A stretch of 64,000 nt of DNA from Arcuatula senhousia (GCA_963971305.1 OZ020317.1:19610001-19674000); one strand, 5' to 3'. Positions 33,606 to 47,135 are shown, counted from the first letter of the stretch. Notes: generated by a model from the sequence alone, not told the origin. Numbers and translations: made by a program.

Positions 33606-34159
33606 ACAACAAATGTACATGTAAATTATAATTATTACTCTGGGTATCTATGAATCTATAAGCTAAAGAATTCAGACACAGGCACAAAGTGCTTATATAC
33701 ATCTGTATACTGATAGCAATTACAGCTTACAATTAATTATTAAGCATCTTCTAAATATTGCATATCAAATATTCAGGAAAACAACAAAAATATAAGGTAA
33801 AAAATAAAGAAGGCTATGACATAATATATACACAAGATACGTTTAAAGTATGGGAAAGATGGACGGTGAAAAAAACCATGTAATTGCAAAGTATGTGTTA
33901 AGCTGTGGCCGGGTATGAATCTTTGATTTGTTTTGATATACTAAAAAAGTTTGCCTTACGTTGATATAAATCTTCCAAATATGTCCACCACAGAATACAT
34001 GTGTCGAAAACCTTTGCGCTACATAACACTGTTCTGTTTCATTCTTTACATTTTTTCATGAATTTTTATTTAGGACCGAGCTTAATTGTCATAAGATGCG
34101 AATAATTGACGGCGGGTCAGAGCTCAGTCAATATCTAGTGTTCAAAGTATATATTAAAA

Positions 34160-34310
34160 GGGGTCCTTGTGCGCGGGAGTTGTCAGGAAATGATACGGAA
34201 ATCCTTGCCGCTGACCAAGTTGTCCAGCGTACATAAACCTGGAGGGTCCGATGCTTCATGCACTTGAAAGACCCCTTTGTTGACCACCATGAGTGTATCG
34301 CATTTGCTTA
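34160..34310 (+). repeat. Fragment of a second SINE-like family
   Basis: GCGCGGGAGTTGTCAGG, CCTTGCCGCTGACC and TGAAAGACCCCTTTGTTGACC partly match a segment at about 43490-43640 (CCGCGGGAGCTGTCATGATC, GCCTAACCACTGAC). Its relation to the tRNA-derived SINEs is uncertain. Confidence 0.4.
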
Positions 34311-34950
34311 AATGCTATTCTATGTAAGAATCAGACAATGAGTGAATCATGATTTAAAAAACACTTAAGTTTGATTTCAAAATACTGTTCAAAATGCTTA
34401 AAAGGTAACAAAAAATGCATCGGGACTACTCAAAAGTGTCAGAAATTTGAGATATATTTTGGTTGAAATGCATATAAACTTTGGATCTAAGGGATATAAC
34501 TTGTTTCAAGTCGTACTAAATCCCTATCATTGTAACAGAAATTTTTCTCCATCCTCTGACACTGGAGATGACAACTAATGATTGTTTCTTCCTTTCTTCA
34601 TTAGAAGGCTATTTTGAATGATAATGCATTTTAAAAACCGTGTGTTTTTTAAATCATGATTCAAACATTTTCGATTTTGCCTCATTCTTACAGAGAACTG
34701 CACTTAATTTTCCACCGCTGCTCACCTCCTCCTCTTTTCCAGTGATCTTTTGAATCTACTGTTTCCCATCTCATCTCTAATATTTCACTATTTTATACTT
34801 ATTTTATCATTTTTTTCTATTTATCGCGCTTAAATATTCTATTTAGGAAGGCTAAGGAGTACAACCCATATTCGCTTCCTCCATTTTAGGTTAGTGTGTC
34901 TCTTGTTTTATCTATTGACAAACTTAAAGAAAACTGATTAAACACAATTC

Positions 34951-34976
34951 CAAAATTATATATATATATAATTTTG
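34951..34976. repeat. Perfect 26-bp AT palindrome
   Basis: CAAAAT, then alternating TA, then ATTTTG reads the same on both strands. It may be simply an expanded (TA)n with chance flanks. Confidence 0.8.
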
Positions 34977-35334
34977 CGCTTTGTATAGTAATTTTGTTTG
35001 GCTACAAAAAACAATACATAAAAGTGTCAACAAAAAGGAGGGCAATACAGAGTACCTGATAACTTTTGTTATACTTTTTGTATAATTACAATTTTATTTA
35101 GACAAATAGACAAATATGGGGTTTGTAACTCTCAGATCTAGATGAGTGCAGATTTTGGCTTGTAATCGGGCTTTGTTTTGTTCTCCTTTATTGGATTTGA
35201 CACGCTGTATTGTCCATTTCGGACTTTTGACCTTCCGATGCCAAAATATGCTTCTTAATTTACATTGTATTTAAAGCTAAAATTTGTTCTAGTTGTCAAT
35301 ACATAATTTTATTTTGTCTATGAGAGATCTTATC

Positions 35335-35530
35335 ATCATATTTCCTGACTCAGGCCTAACTTGATCTTAGTCCTATTTTGGATTACAATTTGACATATTT
35401 TGGTTTTATCGTTCTATGCTCTTCATATTCATACAGTGTTTGGCATTATCAAACTTTTTGGTAGAGAGCCGCTGGTGAGTCTTGAATAGACGTAACGTGC
35501 TTTAGGCGTATCAAAATTATTGCCTGGTAA
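35335..35530 (+). repeat. Dispersed repeat D copy 2
   Basis: TTTGACATATTTTGGTTTTA, CATACAGTGTTTGGCATTAT, TTTTTGGTAGAGAG, and GAGTCTTGAATAGACGTAAC then GTGC-TTAGGCGTA follow the order of 10565-10755. Confidence 0.6.
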
Positions 35531-35809
35531 TTTATATTATTTGGGATAACTATTGGTTTTCAATAATGTTTCGGGCCAAAAAGTCTGATTGTTTGTTTGT
35601 TTGTTGGGAGTACCCATTTTAAAAAGGCGAAAAGTGACCACATTCACATTGAAGACTGAATGATTCCATTGCTTATTTTTTAATTACTGCTTATTTGTGT
35701 AAATACAAATGTGAAGGTCGCGTCTTGTACACTTCACTTATTTCAAATTGTATTTCTTTAAAGTTATCAACATTTAACCTAGAGATTCTTCTAATAATTG
35801 AGTAAGCTG

Positions 35810-36130
35810 GTGTTTCCATATTCTTTCGTTTTTAATTTTATTCCCTAGCAACACTCTATAGGTTACCGGTATTTGTAGAAGACCTCTTATAAAGGGATGA
35901 GAAAATTAGCCTATATGATGCCCTACTTGGCGGCTAGAAAGAGAACTTTTACGTGCACTCTCTACATACGTTGGTCAGTAGTTGGGCTTTATTTTTAAGA
36001 CTTGACATCCACGTGGACCAGGATCGTACTATTTAGCCACCTCTGGTAAACACCTTTGTCGCTGTTTGCTACTCGATGTCACCTCTAACTTCGAATTAGG
36101 CCTATTCGCAATCCGGGCTCTGCACGTGAC
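35810..36130 (+). repeat. Diverged relative of the 37-kb foldback element
   Basis: TTCCCTAGCAACACTCTATA, AACTTTTACGTGCACTCTC, TAGGCCTATTCGCAATCCGG and GCTCTGCACG parallel the interior of 37035-38112 (TTCTTTAACGTGCGAG, GGGCCTATTCGCTTCCCGGG), but without intact arms. Confidence 0.45.
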
Positions 36131-37014
36131 TGACATTTGGCATCAATTTCATCATGTGTGTTAGCCTTAAATCAGCTTAATTTTATTTTATATTTTCAGA
36201 TACTTTCATACAGACTGGTTATATGATCAGCGAAAACATTTCCATATTCATTTATGAATAAACCGCTTTTTATATTGAGGTAAAAACGAGTTAAAGGACA
36301 CATTTAATCAAGGATTTACAGTTAGAAAAAATGAACATTTTAAAAGTGTATCAACACCAACAAAATACAAAGAATAGTGATGTTTCCTCATAGGATTCAA
36401 AAATGCACGTATAAGATATTATATAAAGATGATCTAACTAAACCTTGACCAAAAGGCCAATGTGTAATTATAATAAAAGGAGTGATAATCTGCCAATCAG
36501 GACCATTATAGAAAATTTTCTGACGAGAAGGATGTTAAAAGATGAGGCGACACGGAAAAGGTAAACTCAACCCGATTCAAGAATTTGCCAAATAAAGAAT
36601 ATTTATTGGACAAAATGAATACTATGAGGGAAATCTTTCTTAGAAATGGCGATTTTTATTGATAACAACAAATTGAGGGTTTACCAACTTGAGTCATATA
36701 TACAGAATCGAATGTAGAAAAGTTGCAGTGGACAATTTGAAAGGAACATGCCATATGTAATTGAGACATAGTTTATTTATGATAGATGCTGCATTTATTG
36801 AATCTATACTTAATTAGTTTTGTTAATTAAGGCAAAAGACCATCACAGTGCTTTTTAATTTCTTTCATAGAGCGAAAAAAAAAAGAAGCAATAAACGTTT
36901 AAGCTTTTGATAGTTACCTTCCGTTTGTAACATTACTTTTATCTTGTATACTTATTCAAGAACAAACGCAATTATTCCACACGATTGCACTATAATGTTT
37001 ATGCCCCGTACCGG

Positions 37015-37040
37015 TTAGTTAGTTAGTTAGTTAGTTAGTT
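37015..37040. repeat. (TTAG)n microsatellite
   Basis: Six TTAG units plus TT abut and overlap the left end of the foldback element that starts at 37035. Only 26 bases are present, so it is not a telomere-like array. Confidence 0.9.
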
Positions 37041-38112
37041 ATTGCTTTACTCCCAAGCAGCACGATTTCGGCTATATCCGGGAGATGAACATGAAAATGG
37101 TGATACAATGAACATGAAATGATGATGAAGTGGAGGAAATGGGGACACAAGGCCAATCGGGTAGGATAGTTTTGACTGCCACTGGAAAAAGGAGTGATGG
37201 GTAGGGACAGGAAATTTAGCCTCCTGCATTGGGATCCTACGGGTCCTACTCTTACCGAGACCTGCAGCAGGGTTCTTTAACGTGCGAGAAACGTGACATT
37301 TTTCCCAACACGGTGCACCACTATGGTTTGCGGTCAGGTTTTCCGCATTATCGCCTGACGACCCCGCATCTCTCGATGTCAGGGCTGCCCCATTCAACCA
37401 CCTGGGGCACACATCCCAGTCGCTTTGTGGGCAAAGCGGCCTGACCCCGATGTCAGGTTTCTGTGCGCTCTTTAGTGGACTTTTACCGACAAGCTTAGCG
37501 CTACTGCGGGCCTATTCGCTTCCCGGGCCCCGCACGGGATCCCGTACCGGTCCCGGGTAGAGAAAAGGTCCTCGGCAAAGCTAAGCTTGTCGGAAAAAAA
37601 ATCATTAAAGCCCTGTTCTCTTAATATGGACCAGGTCTCTTTTCCACAGAGCGACTAGAATGTTGTTTTCCACTGGTAGCTGAATGGCAAAACACTATCA
37701 TCCTGCATGACGGGGTCGTCAGACTATGATGTACGGGAAACTTGTCCACAAACCATAGTATATAACCCTCCATCTTTACTGCTGTCGAACCCATTTACCG
37801 TATATGCTACATGGTCCTATAATATTTATGGTTTTTTTTTGTAATAACCTTTTTATTTTCACCTCCCTGATAAAGCCGAACTCACAATGATTGGGAGTAA
37901 AGTAATAACTTATTAATAAAGGAGACTTCGAAAGTCCGTCCCTACCCATCACAGCTTTTTCCAGTGGCAGCCAAAAACTCTCCTCCCCGGTTGGCCCCAT
38001 TTTCTCCACTTCATCATCATTTCATGTTCATTGTATCACCCATTTCATGTTCATCTCCGGGATATGAACATGATATGCTCCGGGATATGCTTGGAAGTAA
38101 AGCAATAACTAA
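37035..38112. mobile_element. Foldback element with about 174-bp inverted arms and a GC-rich core hairpin
   Basis: The left arm 37035-37208 and right arm 37938-38112 are inverted copies from TTAGTTATTGCTTTACT to GATGGGTAGGGAC, sharing GGAGATGAACATGAAA, GGTGATACAATGAACATG and GACTGCCACTGGAAAAA. The core is GC-rich and contains another inverted pair, CCGACAAGCTTAGC (37486-37499) with its complement at 37580-37593. No transposase is present; open frames here (121 codons minus, 71-77 codons others) are non-coding by-products. Confidence 0.8.
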
Positions 38113-39084
38113 TCGAATACGAATATACCCCTCAAACCTTGCTTTTTGTAAATAACCACTTTCTACAAAATGGTGTATTGATTTGAACCTTGTTTTTTTA
38201 GTTTGATAAATGAAATTTCGGAGTAAAAGCGCGTTAATTAATTCACATAGTATTATGAAAAATGGAGACAATTATCCAAAGAATGTGTCTTTTTCCTAAC
38301 CATTGCAATAAAAATGTTTTTGAGCTGCAGAAAATTCGTAAAAATCCAGATTTGATCATTAAAAGTCAAAGTCACACAAGTCTATTGCGTAAGTTTAAGA
38401 ATTTTCTCGTATGTTTTATAACATACATGACATAAGTATGCGGTTTATATAACATTTAAGTTAAGGGTATTTTTTCAAATAAGTCTAGAATTTACTTAAA
38501 ACAAATATACGTCTACGTTTGAAGAGAGTGTTTTCTTTTTTAAGACATGTTTGTCTATTCAATTCTTGTCAAATCTCTTTTAAGATTTAGAAAATTAAAA
38601 ACAATTAATACTTTACTTAGAACACACCAAGTTTAAGTGAGACTATAATACTTTGTTTGGTCACCCTTAACTCGTAAGATCAAAGAGGTTCCGAATGGAT
38701 ACGAGACTTCAAAACGTGGCGATGCGATATTTGACTGGATACACAAATACAGATAACAATTTGACGTTAAGTATGCGCATATTTGGCGAAGGAGAACAAA
38801 TTGATGTTGTGAGTGACGTTACGAGATAATTTAGACACTTATGGCAGTTAATTCGCTGTGATAACCGTGTCTATATGTAAATTTATTCGAGTATCTCGAA
38901 ACAGATGAAAATATGTGTAAACATTTAATACCCGAAAGCTCTTTACTTACACTTATAGTTTGAGTATCTATGTCTAAATATATAAGTTATTTGACTTCCT
39001 TAAAGGGGCATAAAAAGCTTCTCTAAGATTGGCTTGTAATTGTTTTACAACACGAGAAGCTTTTTTCCAAAACTCAAAGAGACC

Positions 39085-39200
39085 AAGACAAAATTAGTAG
39101 ACATTCAAAAATAAAACGAACACAAACTGCACAACATAACAAAACACACCCAACAACAACTAAACTGCAATCAACAACGCGAACTCAAAATTCAGTGCAG
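39085..39200 (-). repeat. Reverse-transcriptase element 3' tail remnant
   Basis: CAAACTGCACAACATAAC, CAACAACTAAACTGCAATC and AACAACGCGAACTCAAA recall the antisense tail at 180-260. It is short and diverged. Confidence 0.4.
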
Positions 39201-39313
39201 GGTAAAGGTGTGTGTTCCAGAATGGTTAAGCAGTTAATGCCGGTTACTTTGAAAAATTGGAACCAGGATTTTATAGGTGGAGACAATTTAAAGAGAAACT
39301 ATTCTTAATATTG

Positions 39314-39645
39314 AACTTGAAACATACAAAAACATGTTTTAACTACAATATGCAGAAGCAATAAAACACAATTACTGGTGTGTGAACTAAGCTGTGTGAA
39401 AATATTTTGCGGGTTTCATTTTCGCGGTTTGAGAGCGGTTTGTGAATTTGTTTTTTATTTGTGGTAGATCGGTATTTAGCGGGCCCTATTTTCGCGATTT
39501 CTGTCGACCGGCGAAAATATAAGAAAATTATACCATCTCGAAAATATTCCTCTATACCGTATTAAACTTGAAACATACAAGTACATATTTTAACTACAAT
39601 TTACGTTAATAATAAACAAAATTACCTTTATGTGAACTAGATCCC
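39314..39645. repeat. Direct duplication, 251-bp spacing, around a GCGGG-TTTCGCG motif
   Basis: AACTTGAAACATACAA at 39314 and 39565 starts two similar segments, each continuing with TTTTAACTACAAT and ending TGTGAACTA. Between them lie TTTTCGCGGTTTGAG and TATTTTCGCGATTTCTG. Confidence 0.6.
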
Positions 39646-41459
39646 TATAGAAAAATCATTTTAAAACTGTAATATATGTGAAAATAATTTCAGTCTAGGA
39701 TTTACATTCTTAAAATGAAATAAGTAAATTCAGAAAAAGCAAATTGATAGAATAATTGAGAATGAGATTTCTTAATTAAACGGAATAAACGCGAATGAAT
39801 AACGCAGGTATAAAATCTATTTTTAATGGTAATGGCCCTCTGTGAGCAAAATTATGAAGCTTATAACAAAATAAATAATGAAATATACTTTCATTAATTA
39901 CTCCTGGAATTATTTTGTAAGCTTGGTGCCTGCTGAGTTTGGCTTGGTAATGTTTAAAACATAAACCGACCACCTTAGGTGCCATATGGTAAATCCTGAG
40001 AGATTCCGATCTGTCAACAAACGAATAAAACGCAGCATTAACTAAGACTTCTGTTCGGAAGTGACATATTTATTTGTCTGAACGATTTCAAGAGGCGAAA
40101 ATAAAAATAGCGTCTAAGCATGTGTTAGTTTATTAATATTTTATACAATCTTTTTTAAGTGAAAACATTTCCGGAAAAAATTCAAAATTTATGTACACCT
40201 ATTATATATAATAATGAAATACAGTAATTATTTTAGCTAACTTATCAAAGTGCCTTGTGTTAATTTGTATAAATGACAAAAATGGTTCTAAACTAATACG
40301 ATGCAGTGATCAATGTCAAATAACCCCAACTGAACCGACTTTTTACATGCAATTCAACAGAAATTGGGGGGGGGGTAAAGGTGATTTGGCGCCCAACTTT
40401 CCTCCTCAAATGCAATTATTGCATAATATTTTTTTTTTAGAAATTCACGAGTATTCTAAAAGTAAATGGAATGTTTTCTTTCAAAGTACACAGGCGCCGC
40501 GGTTCATACCCAAAATCGAATCCCCCATTATTGGACCCCATGCTGATACTGTCTACCAAATATCCATTGGCTGTGATAAGTAGTTGCTAAGAAAACTGTT
40601 ACAAATTTTATTCCCCGTCCGCAGGTCAGCCTGCCCGAAATTCATTTTATAATCCGGATATTTCATTCCATGAAATCCGGTCAAAATATTCGAAATGAAT
40701 ATGATCTGTTTGCAAGTATGACTCCTCACAAAACTGTCCTGAATGCCCTCATACAAACCTAACAAAATGATATATGTCCCCGGTTAATCTTTGTTAAACT
40801 CGATATTTATAATAAAAACGAATATCAATAGCCCACTAAGAATAGCAATTAATAAAGTCATAAACATGTCATGATATTTAAATCTACTCTAAATGGACAG
40901 TTATTAAACGGATAATGACAAACAATACACGGTTCAACTGTCCCTATTACGGGATCAAGGTACATATTTTAGACCTAACCTGTTGTTAAGGTCGCATCAA
41001 CGGGACTAATACTATCTTAATTTGCCATTATCAAGTTAATATATAAATCATTCTTTAAAAGAAATGAAAGTTTAAACGTCAATGTGCTATCAATTTATTG
41101 AAGTATTAGAGATTATCACGAAACCGTATGACAATATTAAATTAAGTTATTTGTTGTCAGGAAATTTAGTTGAATCTCATTGGTGGTCTAGGTTGTCTTT
41201 CTCTAGTTTTTTAGGTCTTTTCAACTTTGGACGAATCACAAATAGTGAGATGTATGAACTTTTCAATGATTAAATGACCACAATTTTCGTTACAGTCTTG
41301 CAACAAGCTTTTGCAAGAAGCTTAACAACAAAATTTGTTTGGTATAAAAGAATAATTATAGAAGCTGGATAATTTGGCGCTGGCGATACTTACTGACTTA
41401 TGAACAACCTTTGTACTTTCGAAACCAATGTAGGTGTAAAAAATGTATCAAAAATAGTC

Positions 41460-41810
41460 GGAGAAACAAAGAGGCACCAATGGTGAATATTAGTTTCAAA
41501 AGTCCCAAATGGCACCGACAAAACCGGTTGACACGAACAAGAACAGCACGAGGAAACACAAAACATAAAAAAAAACAAATAATTAGAACAGAAATCAACA
41601 ATGCAAACTCAAGCCGCAACAAGAGCGAACTGGGGTGCTCCGGAAGACCAAGCGGCCCTACCTGCCATAGCACACCTGTTGCACTGACTATTTCCAATTC
41701 AGTGTGTCAAATCCGGTAAAGGAAGACAAAACGAAACTTTATGACAAACCAACATCTGTACACATCTGCAAGATAGAAATCCCATATTTGTCTACGAGTC
41801 AATTGCCAAT
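41460..41810 (-). repeat. Reverse-transcriptase element 3' tail, well preserved
   Basis: The plus strand reads CAAAGAGGCACCAATGG, AAAACCGG, ACGAACAAGAACAGCACGAGG, AACACAAAACATAA, CAAGCCGCAACAAGAGCGAA, TGCCATAGCACACCTGTTGC and ATAGAAATCCCATATTTGTC, matching 1277-1625. The overlapping open frames of 62-102 codons on both strands are not genes. Confidence 0.75.
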
Positions 41811-44404
41811 CTTATAGACAAATTACAGTTGTACACATGAAAACACTTCAAAATGCTGATGATTGCCTTGTGCCGACTTATAAGAGTAAAATGATTTTTT
41901 AAACGACAATGAAGAAAGATGTATCCAAAATACCAGTGCAAGAAAAAAGCACAGATATACAACTTAAATATATATTGAGCCATTTCTTTATTTTGTAACG
42001 TATTTTCCATATTGCTTCACAGTGCATTCCGTGAATTCGTTTCTATTGGTAGCTCTCTTTCGTTAAGCTGTAATATGAGCCAGAGATTGCAATGAAAAAG
42101 AAAAGTTAGCTGCCATGAAACATGGTGTGACCTTTTATTTCTTTTGCTGCTTATATAAAAGTATTAACCGGTCCCTTATTCCAGTATTTTTACAACCGAA
42201 AACCTTAGTCATATTTAACATGTAAAATATAAATTTGATTTTGAAATTTTTGAAGTGTTTGCACATGAATTTTTTCCATAAACATTTTGATTTGTGCTTA
42301 TATGTCTGTCTTCAAAAAACATCTCCAAATTGTATGTTTTGATATCCTAGGAAGAAAATCTTTGTAATATCAAATCTTAAATTTGTTTAAAAACTGTGTT
42401 AGTAATGTTAGTGTTTGCATACGAGTTATTCATAAACATTTTAAGACGTGCTTGTAGTTTTTTTTCTGTTGAAAAAGGTGTCTCATCATAGTGAATGGTC
42501 TCAATGCTGTGTCATCGTACTGAAGACATACACAAACCGTTTAACCTCTATCGTTCTTGAGTTTTCTAGGCCAAAGACTAATTAACAAGCATAAAACACT
42601 ACTGACCTCTTTGATTGCGACAAATCACGTAATTGATTAAACATGATACCTAATCTTAAACGATCTCTAACTCAGATAAATCTCCGAGACTAAAGGGGAC
42701 GTATCCGGGGTATGCGACCTTGTTTTAGCATGTTCTTTACGACATCATTAAAATGTTTTGACGGGCACATCAAAAAGTATTTACTCTTTTACACCCTGAA
42801 CACAGACAAAAAGCATTGCTATTGAAGTTCTTATTGCTAAAAGATGAATGAATTGAGGTATTTAATTTTCATAACAAGAGGTTATCATTTAAAAAAAATG
42901 TCAAATCGTAATGATATCCATTACTCATTTATGTTTGTCTTATAAAATAGTCACGTGATTTTTGAAGAGTTTCAAGTCTTTAATGTGTAAACGTCAATTG
43001 CGGACTTTATGAATCTCTTGAAGTTAAAATTTAAGTCAATAATTCTTTTTCTGACCATAACTTTATATTGAGAGGGACTTCGATTTTCCATATTAGTTTG
43101 ATGTTTATTTTACTTTTGGCAATGATTCTCAAAGTGGAACATTTTTGCCTTACAATTAGTATCAGTAAATATTAAATGTTAGGTTTTCACCACACATTTG
43201 GAGTCCATGGACTCTTCAAAAAATAGAAGAAATTCCACAAGATCAAAAGACAAAACAATGACTATAAAAACAGCAAAAACGATACATCCAAACACACACA
43301 CACGCGCGCGCACACACACTTAAATTAAGTTGACACCAGGGACATAAAATTACTTTGGAGAAATCTCAGTCGTGGCAAATTGGTTTACTGCAGAGCCTTC
43401 CTTCTTGTAAGAGACGACTAAGGGTCTACGTTAAGTGCTCAGTCCACAAAACGTCCAAGGTGTGTAACCTAGGTTGCAAGATGGAATTTCCCTAGTCCGC
43501 GGGAGCTGTCATGATCAGGACATCATGCAGAATGCCTAACCACTGACAATAGTAGACAACCTGTGTGGATAGATCCACGCTTCGTTTACATAAAATATTC
43601 CTTACTGGACCTCAAAGTATGAGTTAAATTTACCACCCAATACTCCCTATCCCCATCTTCAGTGCTCTTAAATGAATTACTGTTTCTCTGTTATATAATC
43701 CTCATTTCATTGTAATTTCCCTTTCCATGGTCATTTCATTAATCTTATAGAGCCTATATAGTGTTAAAAGACCGTAAAATAACATCTCATCCACTCAGTG
43801 AACTGACTTGACTCATTCCCAAAATTACAGTGAGATGGTTTGTATTTGCGATGCATATATAATTCAGCACTTCCTTTTAAGATGAGATGCCAAGTAGGAG
43901 TAAGTAACAACTGCTACAAATAGCTAGTTCAGAATTAAAATCAAATCCAATAGAGAACGACCATTCGAATACCCTAAGACAAACCAAGAACTGTAATATC
44001 AAAATCAATTACTTTTAAAATTTACAACCAAATAAACAAATTAATACGTTGCAGCAGTTTTCTATCAGACGAAAAGGTTTATACGCGTGTATATCAAGAA
44101 ATTCATGCCTACGTCACAAATGCTTCGGAGTAAACGGTCATAAAGCCATAGTCAATTTAATGTATATTCCGAGAAGCATTTCAAAATATAAACTTGAATT
44201 TCTCGAGTCTTTTTGTGTCCTTAATTCCTTTTTCCTAGGGCATAAAGACGAAAAAATAAAATGTTTCAAAGCGAGTGAATTGTTTAAGCTCTATTTGCAT
44301 ATTTAAGGAGTTATCTCGGCCCCAAATGTTTAGAATGTACAATGGTCCCGTTCATTTAAAAAATGATAGCCAATCAACGAAGTCTTTTAACATTAAAAAG
44401 GAAA
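41811..44404. other. Intergenic stretch
   Basis: AT-rich and mostly unassigned. It includes a (CA)n(CG)n(CA)n tract at 43292-43319 and a SINE-like fragment at about 43490-43640. No coding sequence is recognised. Confidence 0.5.
43292..43319. repeat. Compound (CA)n(CG)n(CA)n microsatellite
   Basis: Alternating purine-pyrimidine for 28 bases with a central CGCGCGCGCG block. Confidence 0.95.
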
Positions 44405-44630
44405 AGAACTGAAGATTTCAAACCAGACGAAAAAAGGTTGGCCCGTGTCTGGGAGAGCAATACCCCATCCACGTTAAACACCCCTTTGTAGAGTTCGATA
44501 GGAGTAGGCTCAATGGGGACCACTACAAAGGCCACACTCGCAATCTGCTAGCTGGAGAGGAATTCACATAAGCATAAAGCTTGTTTCCCAATCAAGGATA
44601 AATAAATATGTTAAGACTAAGGGACTGACC
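44405..44630 (+). repeat. tRNA-derived SINE, 5'-truncated
   Basis: GGGAGAGCAATACCCCATCC, ACGTTAAACACCCC, TTTGTAGAGTTCGATAGG, GGCCACACTCGCAATCTGC, and GGAATTCACATAAGCATAAA followed by GCTTGTTTCC give the best-preserved 3' half of the family. The tRNA head is absent. Confidence 0.75.
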
Positions 44631-46984
44631 ATGGTTTGTCATAACATGACCTTGTTATGTAATATGGCTAGGTACACATTGTGGACACACCCCAGTCCTT
44701 CTTTGGCCAATCGATCCGACACGTAATTATGCTACTTGGTTCTCCTTAGTTGAGTAGGCATGCTGAAAATCTAGACCTATTCGCTCCACGGAAGTGCACA
44801 GGGTACATGTATCTCTCAAGTTCAATGAAACTTAAAAGTCTTTAACTAAATTTCAATTCCGACTCATAAAAATGTTATTTTTGTTATTTGAGTTTACCAA
44901 AGTTTCAGTTAACTAAGGAAGTTTTAAAGCAAACAATTACTATAAATATTTAAATCCAGTGCTTTATGACGATTATGTAGAGTTTTCAGTGTCGGTTTAC
45001 AAGATTATTGTCAAAAAATGCAAACCATTTTACATTTCCAAAGTATTGAAATCACCAATTGGGATGAAAACCGATATTTTGACTTGTGAATTGCATAACA
45101 AATGAACATGACATTAAAATCTATTAGTATCATTAAGTATGATGCAATTGCAATATTTATGACGTCATAATTATGTTCGGAATTTTTTTTCAAAAGAAAG
45201 ATATCAATTATGTCTTATTTAAAATAATTATGACACTTGATATGTGATAATAGCTAAAATGTAGATGCATTTGTCCATTTGTTCCTTTTATATAATTTAT
45301 GCTTGCAAATTCGCAAAATTGACATATAAAAAATCTCTTCATTCTGATTGAATGATTAAAAACATTTAACATGTGTTATTAAAAATATTGCAGTACCGAA
45401 TTACACCCCAGCAGATTTTAATTCCAAAGCAATTACATATTTTGTTTTTTTTTCTTGTTTTTAATTTTTGGCCATAGGAGTAAATACTTATGTAAGCTTG
45501 TTATCTTGAATGTTCTTAAGTGTGTGAAAAATCCATAGTATGAAAGAAAAAAACAATGAACTGACAAAAACATAAAACAATAGTTTCTTTGCAAACCAAC
45601 CTTCAGAGCACCTTCGACAACCGTAACAGAATAAAGAAGAAATGAAAATATATATAGCACTACAGTTTCATGACACATCATAGAAAGGTGGTACTTAAAG
45701 CAATAGTCTATTTACAACTTTGTAAGCATAAATTATACAAAAGAAACAAATGCACAAATGCATCTACTTTTAAGTTATCATCTGTGAGTTAAATATTTTG
45801 TTATTCAAAAATTAAAATATATAAAAATATATAAAAAATGATTGCTTATATCTTGAAAAAAATTAAGACCATTTTGATACATTTTCCTCAAAAGCTACGT
45901 TTTCCTCTTATTGCAACATTACTTTGTTGTTCATGTACAAATGTTTTTACTTTCAAAAGGCAATAAAGTATCTTCACATTTTAGAAAATCTGCTGTTTAT
46001 AAATCGAACAACGGTGCCAATATGAGTACAAACCTAATGCTACATTTAACATCATTCCATACCCCCCTAAAACACAAACACATCCAACAAACAAACAAAA
46101 TTAAAAACAAAACACACTAATCGCTGTATACATGTGCCAGACAAAAATACCATCAAAAAGACCCTAAACAAACATTCATGTACAGTGGTGTTTTTCGTCT
46201 CTAATCAGACAGATTTGAATTTAACAATCACTAACAGAAATGCTTCCTCTTATTTCTTCTTCTTGAGACAAACAACCATTGTGACAGACAAGACAAAAGG
46301 AAAAAAAGAAACAAAGTTGATGCAATGACCTCATGCTCTCTGTACTCTAACGAGTTTGAAAAACATCGTTATTAGACTCAGCAAGTGTTATTTTATTTCT
46401 TTAATTGAGTGGATGATTCTGAAATTGCATAGATGAAAATAATTAAACAATTTCCAAAAAAGCCAACACTATCTGACTGAATTGCAGTTTAAGACTTGAC
46501 TCGATTCTACTGAATATATTCAGACTTGATGTTAAGACTTCAATTAATAGTAGTAAAGAAAACAATGTCTTACAGTCATCACATACTTTTTAGGTTAATT
46601 TTGTCTTCCCAAGTCAAGTATAAATTGACCGCAAGGCTTTTGAGTCTTATGAACTAAATTTCTTGACAAGTTTTAACAACTTAAGTAAGATATGTCTAGT
46701 CTTTGTAAATCTCAAACGGTCGTTACATACATTTTTTCAGAACAGATGTCTGTATAATATAATGAAGGAGGCAAATTTGACCAGTTGAAAGGTTGAGCCA
46801 AAAGAACTAATTTCAATCATCCACAATTAATGTGTGCCTCCCCTCAGCGTCTATATCCTCTTTATGTTTTTTTTTTAATTTCATGGTTAGAATAAAGGTT
46901 ATAACAAAACTTGGAACTTAGAGGAAATGTGTCTTTGATGATAATTTTAGGATTGGTATTGATATGATTGAATCGTATGTATTT

Positions 46985-47135
46985 TTGTAATCTTTGCCCA
47001 ATGCAAGACGACAAGCACCAATCACTGTTCACATTGAATGCTACTGGTTATATTCCATAGTGTATTTTTAAAAACTTCCACTTTATATTTAAGTTTGTTT
47101 GGCGTACACTTATTTCACATCTCATTATCATTTAT
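46985..47135 (+). repeat. Dispersed repeat B copy 5
   Basis: TTTGCCCAATGCAAGACGAC, AAGCACCAATCACTG, AATGCTACTGGTTATATTCC and GTTTGGCGTACACTTATTTC, then ACATCTCATTATCATTTATG follow the family order with strong divergence. Confidence 0.5.

Larger units (their letters stand above)
38113..41459. other. Intergenic stretch
   Basis: No gene is recognised. It includes a 12-bp-stem hairpin (AAAAGCTTCTC near 39012 with its complement near 39056), a tail fragment near 39085-39200 and a direct duplication at 39314-39645. The 108-codon frame at 40257-40583 spans a G9 run and shows no family motif. Confidence 0.5.

Noticed and set aside
37015..37040. Telomere-like TTAG repeat
   Set aside because: Only six units are present at the edge of a foldback element; animal telomeric repeats are TTAGGG or TTAGG and extend much longer.
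37047..37412. 121-codon minus frame
   Set aside because: It runs through the left arm and core of a foldback element, with no recognisable domain.
40257..40583. 108-codon plus frame
   Set aside because: It crosses a G9 run and a T9 run and shows no protein family features.
41398..41719. Overlapping open frames of 62-102 codons on both strands
   Set aside because: They fall on a well-preserved retroelement 3' tail repeated at 1277 and 60335; none shows a domain.
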